From Symsagittifera roscoffensis (taxonomy: Eukaryota; Xenacoelomorpha; Acoela; Convolutidae), in NCBI RefSeq assembly GCF_963678635.1, contig NC_087071.1:33344141-33408140 (forward strand): DNA of 64,000 nt, read 5' to 3'. Position 1 is the first letter of the stretch; the number at the start of each line of letters is the position of its first letter. Positions 1-10,125 of the stretch are shown piece after piece. The notes below the pieces were generated by a model that was given only the letters and a program-made list of their open reading frames with translations, made no database searches and was not told where the DNA came from. The position numbers and the translations under genes were made by a program.

Positions 1-81
1 AATGGACCGGTGTTGGTACGGTTTTAGCCGCTAGCGCATGCCTGATACTGTCAATGGAGGCAGCTTTTGCAAAATCAGTTC

Positions 82-783
82 TTATTTTGTGAAGTGCAAC
101 GAGTAAATCTCTCGAGTAGATGCTTGTACCGGGGTTTCGAGTGACGGAATTTCTGCCTCTAACAAGCTCGGGAACCTGGGATTTTTACCATACACCAACT
201 GATGTGGTGAAAAACCTGCCTTGTTATGTAGAACGTTTTTTGATTTTACAGCAGCGTTCAATACCTGTTTACTCATTGTACTCCTCTCCTCAGTGAGTTT
301 GGGGTACATTTCGGATAGAATAAGATTGTGGCGCTCGCAAAATCCGTTAGAAAACGGTGACTATACCGCCGCAGTCAGTAAACGAACACCAAGACTTTGC
401 CGAGAACTTTTTTTTATTCACAAATTCCCCGCCATAATTCGAAAGCAGTTTCTCTGGTGACCCGAAAATAGAAATCCACTCCATTCCAAGACTGCGGTTA
501 ATTGTCTCTGGCTTTTTTTCTTTGATTATAACGGCTGAACTGAACCTTGTAAATACATCAATAATGTGCAAATACCAGGTTTTTTTCTGGATAAAGTGTC
601 AGCTGGTGCAGATCAACAGCTATCAACTCGTTGAAAGCTCTTGAAAGCGGGCAAAAATCTTTCGGCTTCCAAGCTATTCTCCCGTACATCTGGCAAATAT
701 CACAGCCAGCAATCGCCTCGGGAATTGAGTGCTCCAATGACTTTTCCAGTTTTCCAGCGGTTTTGAGTACGTTCAAGAGCTTG
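82..783 (-). pseudogene. Copia-like integrase, frameshifted remnant
   Basis: The domain is spread over three minus-strand frames. Around 776-558 lies the end of the zinc-binding region (CDICQMYGR) followed by VDLHQL, which carries the first catalytic aspartate. Around 571-347 come IIDVFTRFSSAVI and the segment LLSNYGGEF, where the usual second catalytic aspartate is replaced by asparagine. Around 350-82 come SNGFCERHN, with the catalytic glutamate, and then FSPHQLVYGKNPRFPSLL, a typical post-catalytic segment of these integrases. At least two frame changes are needed to read the whole domain. Loss of the second aspartate and the frameshifts make it non-functional. Confidence 0.75.
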
Positions 784-798
784 GTCCAAATTTTCTTT

Positions 799-1956
799 TA
801 AAAGTCATATCGATTTCGTCAAAAAGAAACTTAGTAAACAATGCGGTATAGTTTCAAAGCTACGGCACTACGTGCCGAGGTCTCAAATGATCGAATACTA
901 CATTAGCAATGTCGTTCCCATTCTCCAGTATGGCATTTTAATTTATGGATGTTGCAGCTATTCGCAGCTGGAACAACTTAATGTTTTACAAAAGAAAATC
1001 CTCAAATTCATTTTTTCAGAAAACGTCGAGATCGTAGTAATGATATTTTTGAAAAATATAGTTTGTTAACCGTTTATGAGTATCATCTCTATGAGCTATT
1101 AAAATTTGTTCTTAAATCAGTTATTGGTGTTCATAATGACAGCTTTCTGAATGATTTAGTTGTTTTTCAAAATGCAAAAAGAGCTACTAGAAACTCTGAT
1201 AGCAGCCTTCTGTTCGAACCATTTTGTAAACGCAAAATTGAGCGCTTCTCGATTCGATATCGCGCTTGTAAACTTTTTAATAAGCTGCGGGTTCTGAATT
1301 TAATACCTGCACACGTCAAAAGTTGTTCTTTTTCAGAAATTTCGGCAATTTACCATTCTTTGAAAATATACCTGGTACAAAACCATGAATTAGTGAAACA
1401 TATATTTGGCTTATAAAAAAAAAAAATTTAAAACCCATACCCGTTGGTTGCATGCTACAGGACTACCAGCTATATATCAGCTTTTTTGTGTAAAAAAATG
1501 ACCTCCCAAATCCTTCTAGTTTTCGAGATATCGAGGTTTTTTGATTTTTTTTGGATTTTTCTCACTAATTTTTTTCGAAAAACTTGAAAAAAAAAAATAA
1601 TAATAAAAAAATAATAATAAAATCAAAAATTATACATATAATATTACAGCGCCCTGGAAGTATTGTTAAGTTTAGTACTTTTAAGTTCAGTAGTTAGTTA
1701 ATGTCAACATAAATTTATAAATAGATATAAATTTTTTTTTTTTCACGAGCTGTAGCTTTTGTATTTAAATAAAAATATATTTGCTCGTATTGTTTAATTT
1801 GATTTGTTTCATTAGAGATGTTTCATTTGAATAGAAGGGTAGACTTTTAGTGGACCAACAGGTCCCGTTGTCTATCCGTTCCTGCTTTAAATGTGGCAAA
1901 TTTAATTATGCTGATATATTGTTTATAAAAGGAAAAATATATTCTTTCTTTCTTTC
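799..1956 (+). mobile_element. 5'-truncated CR1/Jockey-like LINE nested in the copia-like remnant
   Basis: The C-terminal end of a LINE ORF2 is followed by a roughly 540-bp 3' UTR ending in a TTTC microsatellite. The insertion is flanked by the 8-bp direct repeat TTTTCTTT at 791-798 and 1957-1964. Removing the LINE plus one repeat brings the interrupted copia-like sequence back together. The 3' UTR resembles that of the minus-strand LINE at 11584-12917: both contain a GTAG...AGTGG...TGTC/CTATCC...ATGTG series near the end. The clade is inferred from the C-terminal protein pattern only. Confidence 0.75.
800..1416 (+). pseudogene. LINE ORF2 C-terminal fragment, one frameshift
   Basis: From 800 the frame reads FVKKKLSKQCGIVSKLRHYV, then MIEYYISNVVPILQYGILIYG, typical of the region after the reverse transcriptase thumb in CR1/Jockey-like ORF2 proteins. 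Near 1010 a single-base loss in a T run changes frame. The protein resumes with LLTVYEYHLYELLKFVLKS and FEPFCKRKIERFSIRYRACK and stops at 1414-1416. No reverse transcriptase catalytic motif remains because the copy is 5'-truncated. The product would be non-functional. Confidence 0.7.
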
Positions 1957-1964
1957 TTTTCTTT

Positions 1965-2170
1965 GGTACTCCCACAATGGCCCAACTGTCGATAGAGCTT
2001 AATGGTCTCGTCTGTCGTTATTATAGCTATCTTACTGCTCTGAATAGTTTGCTCAGGAACTAGATCGACACCCAATTACCCGGTACACAGAACTCGGAAA
2101 TAATGAACATCTGATAGATCTCCTATTGAGAAAGTTTCAGTGCCAAAATGTGCACTTATTCTTGGTATTG
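1965..2170 (-). pseudogene. Pre-integrase segment of the copia-like remnant
   Basis: The minus strand reads TTDETIKLYRQLGHCGSTK near 2020-1965. The LYRQLGH histidine motif marks the start of the integrase zinc-binding region in such elements. It should continue directly into the integrase remnant at 783, but the LINE at 799-1956 now lies between them. An in-frame stop lies a little upstream. Confidence 0.6.
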
Positions 2171-2180
2171 TTCAGTTTTT

Positions 2181-2480
2181 TTAACACTCAGTTACAAAGG
2201 CAAATATCCTTTCACGATCTCGCACTGTAAAAAGAAATTGACTGGCCCTATCAAAACAGAAATCGTGACCCGTAGTTTTGAACCCGTCGCCAAAGACAAC
2301 GCCAAAAGTGCTTGACGAGCAAGATACTAGCGACTTCAATCTTTCAGGCAACAAACACAGAAAAGCGTCAAACCACTTCTTTCCGGCTACAGTCTTCGTA
2401 CAGGCACGGTCAGAAATGAACAATCCTGCTGACTCATCCGTTAACGATTTACACGCACTTGCAAATGCTAGAAACACGTC
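2181..2480 (-). pseudogene. Aspartic-protease-like segment of the copia-like remnant
   Basis: The minus-strand frame contains FISDRACTKTVAGKKWF and later FGDGFKTTGHDF. In related polyproteins this region carries a D-S/T-A/G protease motif followed by C-T-K/R-T-V and a downstream F-G-D-G. Here the residue after the aspartate is arginine, so the active-site triad looks broken. The segment lies between the Gag zinc knuckle and the pre-integrase motif, as expected for protease. Assignment is by pattern and position. Confidence 0.55.
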
Positions 2481-2501
2481 AGCGTCTTCAGTTTCTTGGC
2501 G

Positions 2502-3060
2502 TTATGCGTGTGGTTCTTCTGATTTTTCGGAACTCTTAGGGCAGTCTCTAGCCAATTGGAACTTTGATCCACAAGTCCAGCATGTTCTTTCGTTTCCAAA
2601 ATTGTGTATTTGGATCTGTCCACGACTCCCACGGCCTCTGAAACCACGACCACTCTTTCCACGTCGGAAACTGCCGTGGCCACGAAGTTGGGATACTATA
2701 AATGCAGAACTTTCTGAATTTTCCCCCTCTTTGTTAGAACCTACGAATGATGACTCTTCTTTAACGGCACCATATGGTTGTAAATTTGAAGATGATGCAT
2801 GTATTCTCCTCAATGCACTTTTAATTTCCAAATAGGAGGTATCTTTGACAGCCGCCAACACCAACCGTCGTTCTCTTATGACAAGTTTCGCCGAATATAA
2901 TATCATACAACCAAGTATGGTCTCGGGAAGTTCCATTTTGTGGTTTCTCAGCCGCGCATACGCATACGATTTTTCGAACTGTATACGATACTAAATTATT
3001 CCCGAATCAGCACGTGACAGTTTCAAGTTTTTCAAACGGTTCATATGCTTGATCTTTTGA
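2502..3060 (-). pseudogene. Gag remnant with degenerate zinc knuckle
   Basis: The longest open stretch (2936-2502) ends with an RGxGxFRRGKSGRGFRGRG-type basic linker followed by CWTCGSKFQLARDC. The spacing fits a CCHC zinc knuckle, but the histidine position is glutamine. Upstream coding-like sequence (AYARLRNHK...) continues to about 3060 before becoming unreadable. The segment DTSYLEIKSALRRIHA is typical of the region just before the knuckle. This is the 5' end of the copia-like remnant on the minus strand. Confidence 0.65.
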
Positions 3061-3611
3061 ATCTCTTCCCAAGACAGATTTCGACTTCAACTCGCATCAA
3101 ATTAACTCTCATTTCCGTTGTTTTCCGTTGTTTTCAGCAAGTTGATGGGTTTTCAACAAATAAATAAAAACTGCTAAAACAGATTATTTTGAGATCTAAA
3201 AAAAATTAAAAAAAGATAGGCTGAATTCTTTTCATCACAAAATTGGACTCATTAAAAACTCTACTCTGTTTCAATCTGAACTGCTATCATTTTGCAGACC
3301 AACGTCTTATTTGAAAAGACAGTTAAAATAGTTAGTAAAACTCACATGTAAAAAGACATAGCTATGATCCCTGTACTAAATATAACAGAAACAATTTTAA
3401 TAAATAATAGCTAAACACACTATTCATTCCAAGTTTAGTCAGTATTATTAAAATACTGTTTTCCAAAAACATGAATTGTTAGCTTGACTAAGAGCAATTT
3501 GGCTTATAACAGTTTAACCAGCTGGGTTTTAACTTACTCGCCATTCAGAAACAAATAAATGTTCTACCATCATCATTGACTTTCAAAATTCTAATCCCTT
3601 TAGATTATTCT

Positions 3612-3975
3612 GATATTGTTGTTTATCCAACGAATAGTTAAAAATAGTTGTCCGTTACGTTTGAATTCCAGTGGAATTAGCTGAAATTGTTTTAGGCCCA
3701 TCTACAAAAAAGCCACATTTTTTGTGTATCCAATTTCAGAAGTGAAGCTGATGACATCAACCCAGCTGTTTACCTAAAGCCTTTTATTCTTTGTATATTT
3801 TGTGATCTTCATGAGACATATTGGTTGCATAGTGATAACGTGCTACTAGGTTCTCTTGAAGAGTTTGAACCAACCTATCGGCGGCACATTTTTTTTCTGA
3901 CTGAGGGTTGTCTTGGTTAATTTAATAGTTACTATGATCTTGAGCTAGAGGGTGTAAAAATTATTGGGTTTTGGC
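3612..3975 (+). pseudogene. Decayed paralogue of the secreted cysteine-containing protein
   Basis: One frame aligns with the intact gene at 9308-10087 but contains several stops. It reads DIVVYPTNS (intact DDVFYPTTG), LSVTFEFQ (SSVTFDIP), FCVSNFRSEADDINPAVYLK (FYCLSDYRTNIDGINPAIEF), FCDLHETYWL, and after a stop FNSYYDLELEGVKI (FDSYYSHGLQGLKI). A CAA-to-TAA change explains the last stop. Similarity fades after about 3975. The signal-peptide region is not recognisable. A sister pseudogene lies at 52335-52740 in the second copy of the duplication. Confidence 0.8.
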
Positions 3976-4609
3976 TTCGAAATAGGATTTAAGTTTTCCC
4001 AGGGGCATAAAATACCCATTGATCCATTTTTTTTTCAAATTGGGTTATATCTATCAATAAAAAGTCAAGCATAAGTTATTATCGAAATTCGAAGAGCATA
4101 AGGGAATACGTTTTTTCTTTGTTAATCGCAAGTGAAGTTTTTTTCAAAAACCATTCAGTATGTTTTTTGCTTCCGTGCGTTGATCGATACTTTTCCAACA
4201 GTCTGTTGGCTATTTTAGTAATTTCTTGTTTGTTTCGCTGATATTTTTTGACTTAAAATGATTTGAAGTATTCGGCTAGTCTTAATCAGCTTTTTTTGTT
4301 GCTCAAAATATATGTTTTTTTTTCAGCTCAAAAGACCAAAGTTATGCCGGCTTAGTTACCGATTCATGAATTTATTTCAATGCCATTATAATTGCTGACA
4401 ATTGTAATTTTTCGACTAGTTTTTTTTTGTTCAAACATTAGAGATCTTCTATAGATTTAGTTTTCAAGTACTAAATTCGGAAGTACTAGTTATGAAAGTT
4501 TTGATTGACATAGTTTTTGATAAATTGTTTTTTTTTTGGTTAGCTTGATTGATAATGATTTTTGGTTTCAAAGATGAAGCATTGGAGAATTAATTAATTT
4601 TATAAAAAT

Positions 4610-4885
4610 TTGAGCTGCAAAATGAAGCATTGCGACCATTAAACAACCAAAAATCATCAGTACAAAATTCATTGTTGCTCAAAATTTTAAAAAAATGTTT
4701 CGAATGATTTCTAGTTCCATATCAAATTAAGGCCAGCAGAAAGGCATTATAAAAGCAATTGAATGTAATTACATGCACAAAAAAATGAATCATTGCGACA
4801 TTGAGTTAACAAAAAAATCATCAGTACAACGTTTAATTTTTGCTAAAAATCTTCAAAATTTTTTTATCACTTCTGTTTCAAAGTA
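4610..4885 (+). repeat. Two-copy direct repeat, about 160 bp apart
   Basis: The sequence around 4618-4720 (AATGAAGCATTGCGACCATT, then AAAAATCATCAGTACAA) recurs in diverged form around 4778-4880 (AATGAATCATTGCGACATTG, then AAAAAATCATCAGTACAA). No coding potential is seen in it. Confidence 0.6.
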
Positions 4886-5579
4886 CTTCAAGGCGATCAT
4901 TTCAGTTGTTAAAAAAAGCACATAGGTAAGTAAAATATCGATAGACTAAAATAAAAGCAATGATTGAGTTTTTTAATATCGAACACTCTGAAACTGCCTT
5001 TTGAAGCTAACATTTTTTTTTTGAAAAATTCTTGATGAGTATAAGTTTCAGAGCAATTTTAGGCAAAAAATGTAACATACTGCTATTCATTTGATAAAAC
5101 ATCCCTCAAAAAAGCTTATATATGTGAGCTACCAGCGTTATTTAATTAGTTGCCTCAATTTGCCTTTAAAACGATATTCTTCGAGCTTTTATCGAAGTTT
5201 TCGAAAGACTTTTACTGGAAAATGTTTTCTGTCTATGTGTTGTTTCATTCTTCCTCTGACCTGCAAACCTAGTCAACAATCAAATGTAGATAGGCGTTTT
5301 TGTTCTGGAAACTCTGAAAACATAAATAACATGTCAAAAAATCATTGAAAGCTGAAAACTTTTATTCAACAAAGAGGCGAAGCTGAGTTTCGCGCGACTT
5401 GCAATACAACTGAAGCTGAATAAAAAAACCAGTGAAAAAATAAAACCCAACAACAAAATAAAAAATTAGCACCAGAACGAAACTGTAGCAGTAAAACAGC
5501 CAAAAGTACCTGAGCAGAAACGCATGCCAAAAAAAATTACTAACATACTCACAACCAATTTAAAAAAATAAGTCCTTCT

Positions 5580-7195
5580 TCCCCTCAGAACACGAATTGC
5601 CCGCATTGTTTTTGTTCATAAAAGATGCAATAAAAAGCTACTAAGCTGAAATAAACACAGCCGGAACCTATTAGACCAAAAAAAGATGATTTTTTTGAAC
5701 AATTTTACAACATTTAAACATTTTCCTGGCATAATTGGGTAAGCAAGCCTTTAAACTACCAACGCTAGCCAATTTTCAATTTTTGGAATGAAAAATGCGT
5801 TTACAGGTTGTTTCAGCTGCGGGGATTCATCAATTAAAAAAAGAGTTTTTCTCATGTTTTTACCAAAAATTGCTTTTTTTCTTGGCATATTTGGGTGCTG
5901 AAGCCTTTAAACGACCAATGTTAACCAATTCCTATTTTCTGCATACATCAACTTTTTACATAATTTCTGTCACCGTTTTAACTTTTTTTTAGCTCTTTGA
6001 AGGGTTTTTCTCTTTGTAACGACACGGAACAAAACTTTGAAATCAAATAGAAATTTCGTTAAAACATTTTCCAGTTATTTTTCAGCATAAAAACAGAATA
6101 AAACAGTACTGTAACAGTAATGTTAGAGTTCTAGAACAGTACTGACAATTTCTTTCCTGTTCACTCTCTTAATTAGTTACAACTGTTGATTTACTTGAAC
6201 AGTTCTGATAACCTCTTTCACTTCAATCCGGTTAGGCTACTATTTAGACTACCAGTGAGAAACTTAATTTGCCTACGTACTCAAATTCTTAAAAGCACCC
6301 GCAATAAGAGACCAAACTGCACTGGATAGGCGCACAGTTTTGTGTCCGTATGTTCCTGGATTCCAGAGACAAGTCTTTAAACATGTCAATTTTTTGTCGG
6401 AACGATCAAAGGAAATGAAAAAACAAAAGAAGAACAAAGGGAGCGGAATACACTTACAATTCACAAAACGCACAATTTGGTCTCGTGATGCGCTACATCA
6501 TGAAAAAGATGCTTATGTGAGGTGGGGGTGGGGTGTTGGCAAAGCAAAAGTATTTGATTTGAAAGCAAAGCTCAATTCTTTTCGAGCTTTGCTTTTTGAG
6601 CTTTTTTCAATGATCGTGATTTAGAGGTTCTGGCCTATATCAATGAAAAGAAAACAAGGGATAAAAAGGATGTTTTAATCAGAAAAACAAGCGCGCAAAA
6701 TTGAGTCATTCATAGGAAATGCATGAAAGTTTGACGGAAATAAAAACTACGCGTTATTTTTTCCTCAAAATTCTGTGCTTTTGGACGCATTTGTTGCAAA
6801 AAAATTGAATGCCGACTGCTTGTTTTGATTGAACAAAGTTATACATATGAAAAACAATATATGTATCCCAAAACCAAACAAAATAAGAACATGAAAAGTG
6901 AAATTGCAGTTACTAAATATGGAATACCACAGTGATTTTTTTTATTTTTTTGATTGCTTGGTTTTTCTTCAAAATTATTAAACCAAATCTTAAAGTGGAA
7001 CATTTGGAGCAAGAAAACTGAAATTTCAAGGCAGTCCTTACGGTGTTATTTGTTTTTAAAACAGGATCAGTTTGAATTCAGATTTGAAAGTATTTGTCAC
7101 CTTTGGAAAAAAAAATAAAAAAGTGAATGACTTGAAGCAAATAAGTTTTCCTGCGGCTTAATGACACACATTTTCACGTTTTTTCACATCTTTTT
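5580..7195. other. Non-coding block present only in copy 1 of the segmental duplication
   Basis: Collinearity with the second copy stops near 5575/53695 and resumes near 7200/53920. This 1.6-kb block has no counterpart there. It holds a two-copy direct repeat (about 5717-5780 and 5870-5935, sharing a GGCATA-TTGGGT...GCCTTTAAAC core) and a minus-strand fragment of the dispersed repeat seen at 59-63 kb. No convincing gene is present. Confidence 0.6.
6300..6490 (-). repeat. Fragment of the 59-63 kb dispersed repeat family, minus strand
   Basis: The region around GAGACCAAACTGCACTGGAT and GTGTCCGTATGTTCCTGGAT matches, in reverse complement, the segment CTGGATTCCAGCGTTCTACA...CAGTTTGGTCTCGTAATGAC found near 60610-60680, 59670-59740 and 63160-63230. 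Confidence 0.55.
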
Positions 7196-7744
7196 AGGTG
7201 TGTAGGTTCAAGGCCTGCCTCTCAAAGATTTGGACTTAGATAGCAATATGTCAACAGTTAAAAATAGCTTAACAGATGGCCCTGAAAAGGGTTTGTACCT
7301 GTGTCGAAACATTTCAATTTCACAATTTCTGTTCTCAGAAGTGTATGTGCATGTAACAAATCAAAGCCCACCAAGCAAATTCTTAAACTAGTAATCTAAA
7401 CTTTGATGACTATATTTGACCTACTGAAACAATTTTCTACATTATATGCAGCTCTTTCGGTTGCATCGCTTTTGTTCTAAGCAAAAAAAAATCATTCAAG
7501 TAAGTATTATAAATATAATTAGGACGCAAAAACAAGAATTGATGTACATGCAATCTGGGTTCAAAGTTTTTTTGCAGCAGTTTTAAGGAAGCTTTCGATT
7601 TTTCAGTCAAGCATCTGGTACAGGCAGCATGGTTCTTCATCGGTTCTTACTTTTTCCAGATAATTGTTAATAGTAGGGCACAAGACGGAAAACTGAATGT
7701 GACTTTTTTTCCGGACTAAATGTTTTTGGGAATTGTTAAGCACT

Positions 7745-8657
7745 CGGGTTGACCACCGGAAATGGTTATCATACAATTCCATGCATCAAGTGTTTGGAAA
7801 AACGCTTATCATACGATTTTCGTACAATTTCGAAAAATGGTGGAAAAAAATACTAACTACTTTCTGCGGCTGTTTGATGCTAATATAACACTCAGGTGAT
7901 AAAAAAAATCGAGGTTTTTGTTTTTTTTTTTGAAAAAATACTTACCATACAATTCCTATATATGGAAATTGAATGAATTGCATTTTTTTGATAGCGACAC
8001 AAAAATTTTTGAAAATAGTTTTGAAATTGCCTCAATTTTTTTTTCATCTGCAAAATGAATTTTGTGCTGAAGCAATTATTTTGTTCTATTCTGTACTCAA
8101 GCAAAATAAACAATTTTTTTGTGAGCCTAACGTAATCCTGGACACACTAAAGTAAGTTTTTTTCCTTTTCGCTTAATAACTTTTTTTTGCAAGATCGCTG
8201 AAAATTCCCATTTCTTTTTTATCGCATGTGTAGCTAAACTTGATCAATGTTTGATTATTTAAAAATTCGAGTTTTAAAAACAATCATCGTTGAAATTTTT
8301 TGCGAAAAAATAAAAGTTTGTTCTCTAGTTATATCATTCGTGAAGAACAGCTCTAAGGCAATTCAGGTCGTTTTCTATGCATTGCATATGCAAAATCGCC
8401 TAACCTTTCGTGCTTTGAGTCAACCAAGGTCTTTGTCACTTGAGTACGGTTAGGAACACAACCCAAAAAATTTCAAAATTTAAATTTAAGAAAAAAATCA
8501 ATTTGTTGGTTTATGGAAAAATACTTATCATGCAATATTCATATATGGAAAAATGCCTATCATAAAAATTTCATTCGATTTTCTGTACGTATGGAATTAT
8601 ATGCTAAGAAGTTTTTCATATATGGAAATTGTCTGATAAAAAGTTTTGGTCAACCCG
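7745..8657. mobile_element. Candidate non-autonomous DNA element with 11-bp terminal inverted repeats
   Basis: CGGGTTGACCA at 7745-7755 is perfectly complementary to TGGTCAACCCG at 8647-8657. Between them the motif ATATATGG-AAAA-T-CTTATCATACAATT recurs in several degenerate copies (about 7765, 7800, 7930, 8515, 8545 and 8610), as subterminal repeats do in hAT-type and other MITEs. The left end is also present in the second copy of the duplication (near 54468), but the right end is missing there. No transposase ORF is seen and no target-site duplication is clear. Confidence 0.4.
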
Positions 8658-8900
8658 GGCGGCATGTCAATAAAATTGATGTTTTTTTTGCTATTGATTG
8701 AGTCAATGTAGGGTCGTTCCAAACAGGGTGTAACGTCATACTATCTATGTTCTGTTAAAACCAACTTGAAATTCAATTGATTTGACTTTGTGTTTGTTCG
8801 ATATCGATATGGATCAAAGCTGTTTAGCTTTGAGTTTATGAAAAAGACATGTCTCCTTCATCCATCATTAAAAATCGAAGTTACATGAAACATTGCTGAT

Positions 8901-8908
8901 TATAAAAG
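8901..8908 (+). promoter_or_regulatory. Candidate TATA box upstream of the secreted-protein gene
   Basis: TATAAAAG lies about 400 bp upstream of the start codon, in a stretch well conserved between the two duplicated loci. The matching position in copy 2 (54991-54998) reads TATAACAG. The distance to the ATG would require a long 5' UTR or a 5' intron, so this is only a candidate. Confidence 0.25.
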
Positions 8909-9307
8909 CTTGCATGTATTTTACAAAATGTATGCATTTTTTGCAAAAATCAATCAAATACTCCAAAAAAGTGTTTTTAAGATCTTTAAACTTTGTTCGT
9001 TTCTCAAAATCTTCCAACCTTGAGAATTTGGCGCACGTTGAAAGAATCAGTATTTTTTTTCTCTTCAGTTTGAGCTTCAACGGCTCTCACTTTGAATGCA
9101 AAGCAAACTGTAGTGATTACTTGATATTAATAATTGATTGGTTGACTTCAGCGGTTTCATTTGACCAGTTTTCCAGCTCAAAAAGTAAATAACATCATCC
9201 TTGGAAATATTACTTTCAAGTCATAGGATTAGTTTTATCGAATAAAAACAGCTAGACAACAAAATTATAAAGATTTAGATTTTGATTTAGACGAAGTTTG
9301 ATTGAAA

Positions 9308-10087
9308 ATGAAACTTCTTCTCGCATCAGCAATTTTCCTAATTGTAGAAATAAAAAGCCTTTCCGATGATGTTTTTTATCCAACAACTGGCATTACATGG
9401 TCATCAGTTACATTTGACATACCAGTTGCAGTAGCTGGTAACAACGTTTGGCCCAATTGTCGAAAAGTCAGCAAATTTTATTGTTTATCTGATTACAGAA
9501 CTAACATCGATGGTATCAACCCAGCAATTGAGTTTAGAAACGTGTTTCTCCTCAAAATTTATCGCGATCTTCATCAGAAGTTTTTATTGTACAAACATAA
9601 CGCACGCCGGGCTTCTGCTGCAGTATTTGGACCAAAGTATCAACAATATAATTTTTTTGTAAAAGTTGTGGGTTGTTGTGCCGGACAATTCGATAGCTAC
9701 TATAGTCATGGACTACAGGGTTTAAAAATTAAACCAGAAGAATATTTTTCTAGATTGACTGATTATACCGAAGAAAACAAAAATTTGAACCTTATATGGT
9801 CTATCTACCTAGATGATTGTGATGTTTATATTATTACTAAATTAGGCTTCGGTGAAGGTCACTTGAAAAGATCTCATTTTCGAAACGGATTCCCCTCTCA
9901 AAATGTTGACACCCCTTACCGTCTCCAAGTTGGAGAAACTTGGTCTCCCGACATTCCATATGAGCATCCAGACCATTTTTTAACATTTAATTGGTTCAAA
10001 AAGAATGTTATGTGCCAAGATCAACCTTGGATTTGTGGAGAAGTTGTTGGAAACCATGGAACAGATTCTCAACTGGATAAAATTTGA
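9308..10087 (+). CDS. Secreted cysteine-containing protein, unknown family (copy 1)
   Basis: The protein has 259 residues in one exon. The first ATG in frame is followed by a clear signal peptide (MKLLLASAIFLIVEI), with cleavage likely near residue 19-20 before DDVFYPTTG. No transmembrane segment follows, so it is probably secreted. Seven cysteines in the mature part are shared with the paralogue at 55303-56064 (in WPNC, FYCLS, VVGCCAG, DDCDVY, NVMCQD and WICGE). The two proteins differ at about 36 of 253 aligned positions by eye, roughly 86% identity, with most changes near the N-terminus and on polar residues. I do not recognise the family and assign no enzymatic motif. The ORF ends with a short tail (QLDKI) that the paralogue lacks because of a stop codon. 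A polyadenylation signal follows at 10120. Confidence 0.85.
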   Translation: MKLLLASAIFLIVEIKSLSDDVFYPTTGITWSSVTFDIPVAVAGNNVWPNCRKVSKFYCLSDYRTNIDGINPAIEFRNVFLLKIYRDLHQKFLLYKHNARRASAAVFGPKYQQYNFFVKVVGCCAGQFDSYYSHGLQGLKIKPEEYFSRLTDYTEENKNLNLIWSIYLDDCDVYIITKLGFGEGHLKRSHFRNGFPSQNVDTPYRLQVGETWSPDIPYEHPDHFLTFNWFKKNVMCQDQPWICGEVVGNHGTDSQLDKI

Positions 10088-10119
10088 CTGTGATGAAGAT
10101 TCAGGAAAAACTCCATAAC

Positions 10120-10125
10120 AATAAA
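10120..10125 (+). other. Polyadenylation signal AATAAA of the 9308 gene
   Basis: AATAAA lies 33 bp after the stop codon. The paralogous locus has AATAAA at 56145-56150, about 80 bp after its stop. Confidence 0.6.

Larger units (their letters stand above)
82..3060 (-). mobile_element. Ty1/copia-like LTR retroelement remnant (gag-PR-IN), truncated by the window edge
   Basis: Minus-strand pieces read in the order Gag zinc knuckle, protease-like segment, pre-integrase histidine motif, integrase core and integrase C-terminal part. Integrase directly after protease is the Ty1/copia order; in Ty3/gypsy it comes last. Reverse transcriptase would then lie beyond the left edge of the window, and none is seen here. 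Frameshifts and stops split every domain, so the copy is dead. A plus-strand LINE at 799-1956 interrupts it between the pre-integrase motif and the integrase zinc region. The superfamily call rests on domain order and general resemblance; the presence of the retroelement itself is much surer than the superfamily. Confidence 0.65.

Noticed and set aside
9302-9307. Upstream start (TTG) two codons before the ATG of the secreted-protein gene
   Set aside because: Non-ATG start is unnecessary in a eukaryotic gene; the paralogue begins at the equivalent ATG and the signal peptide fits that start.
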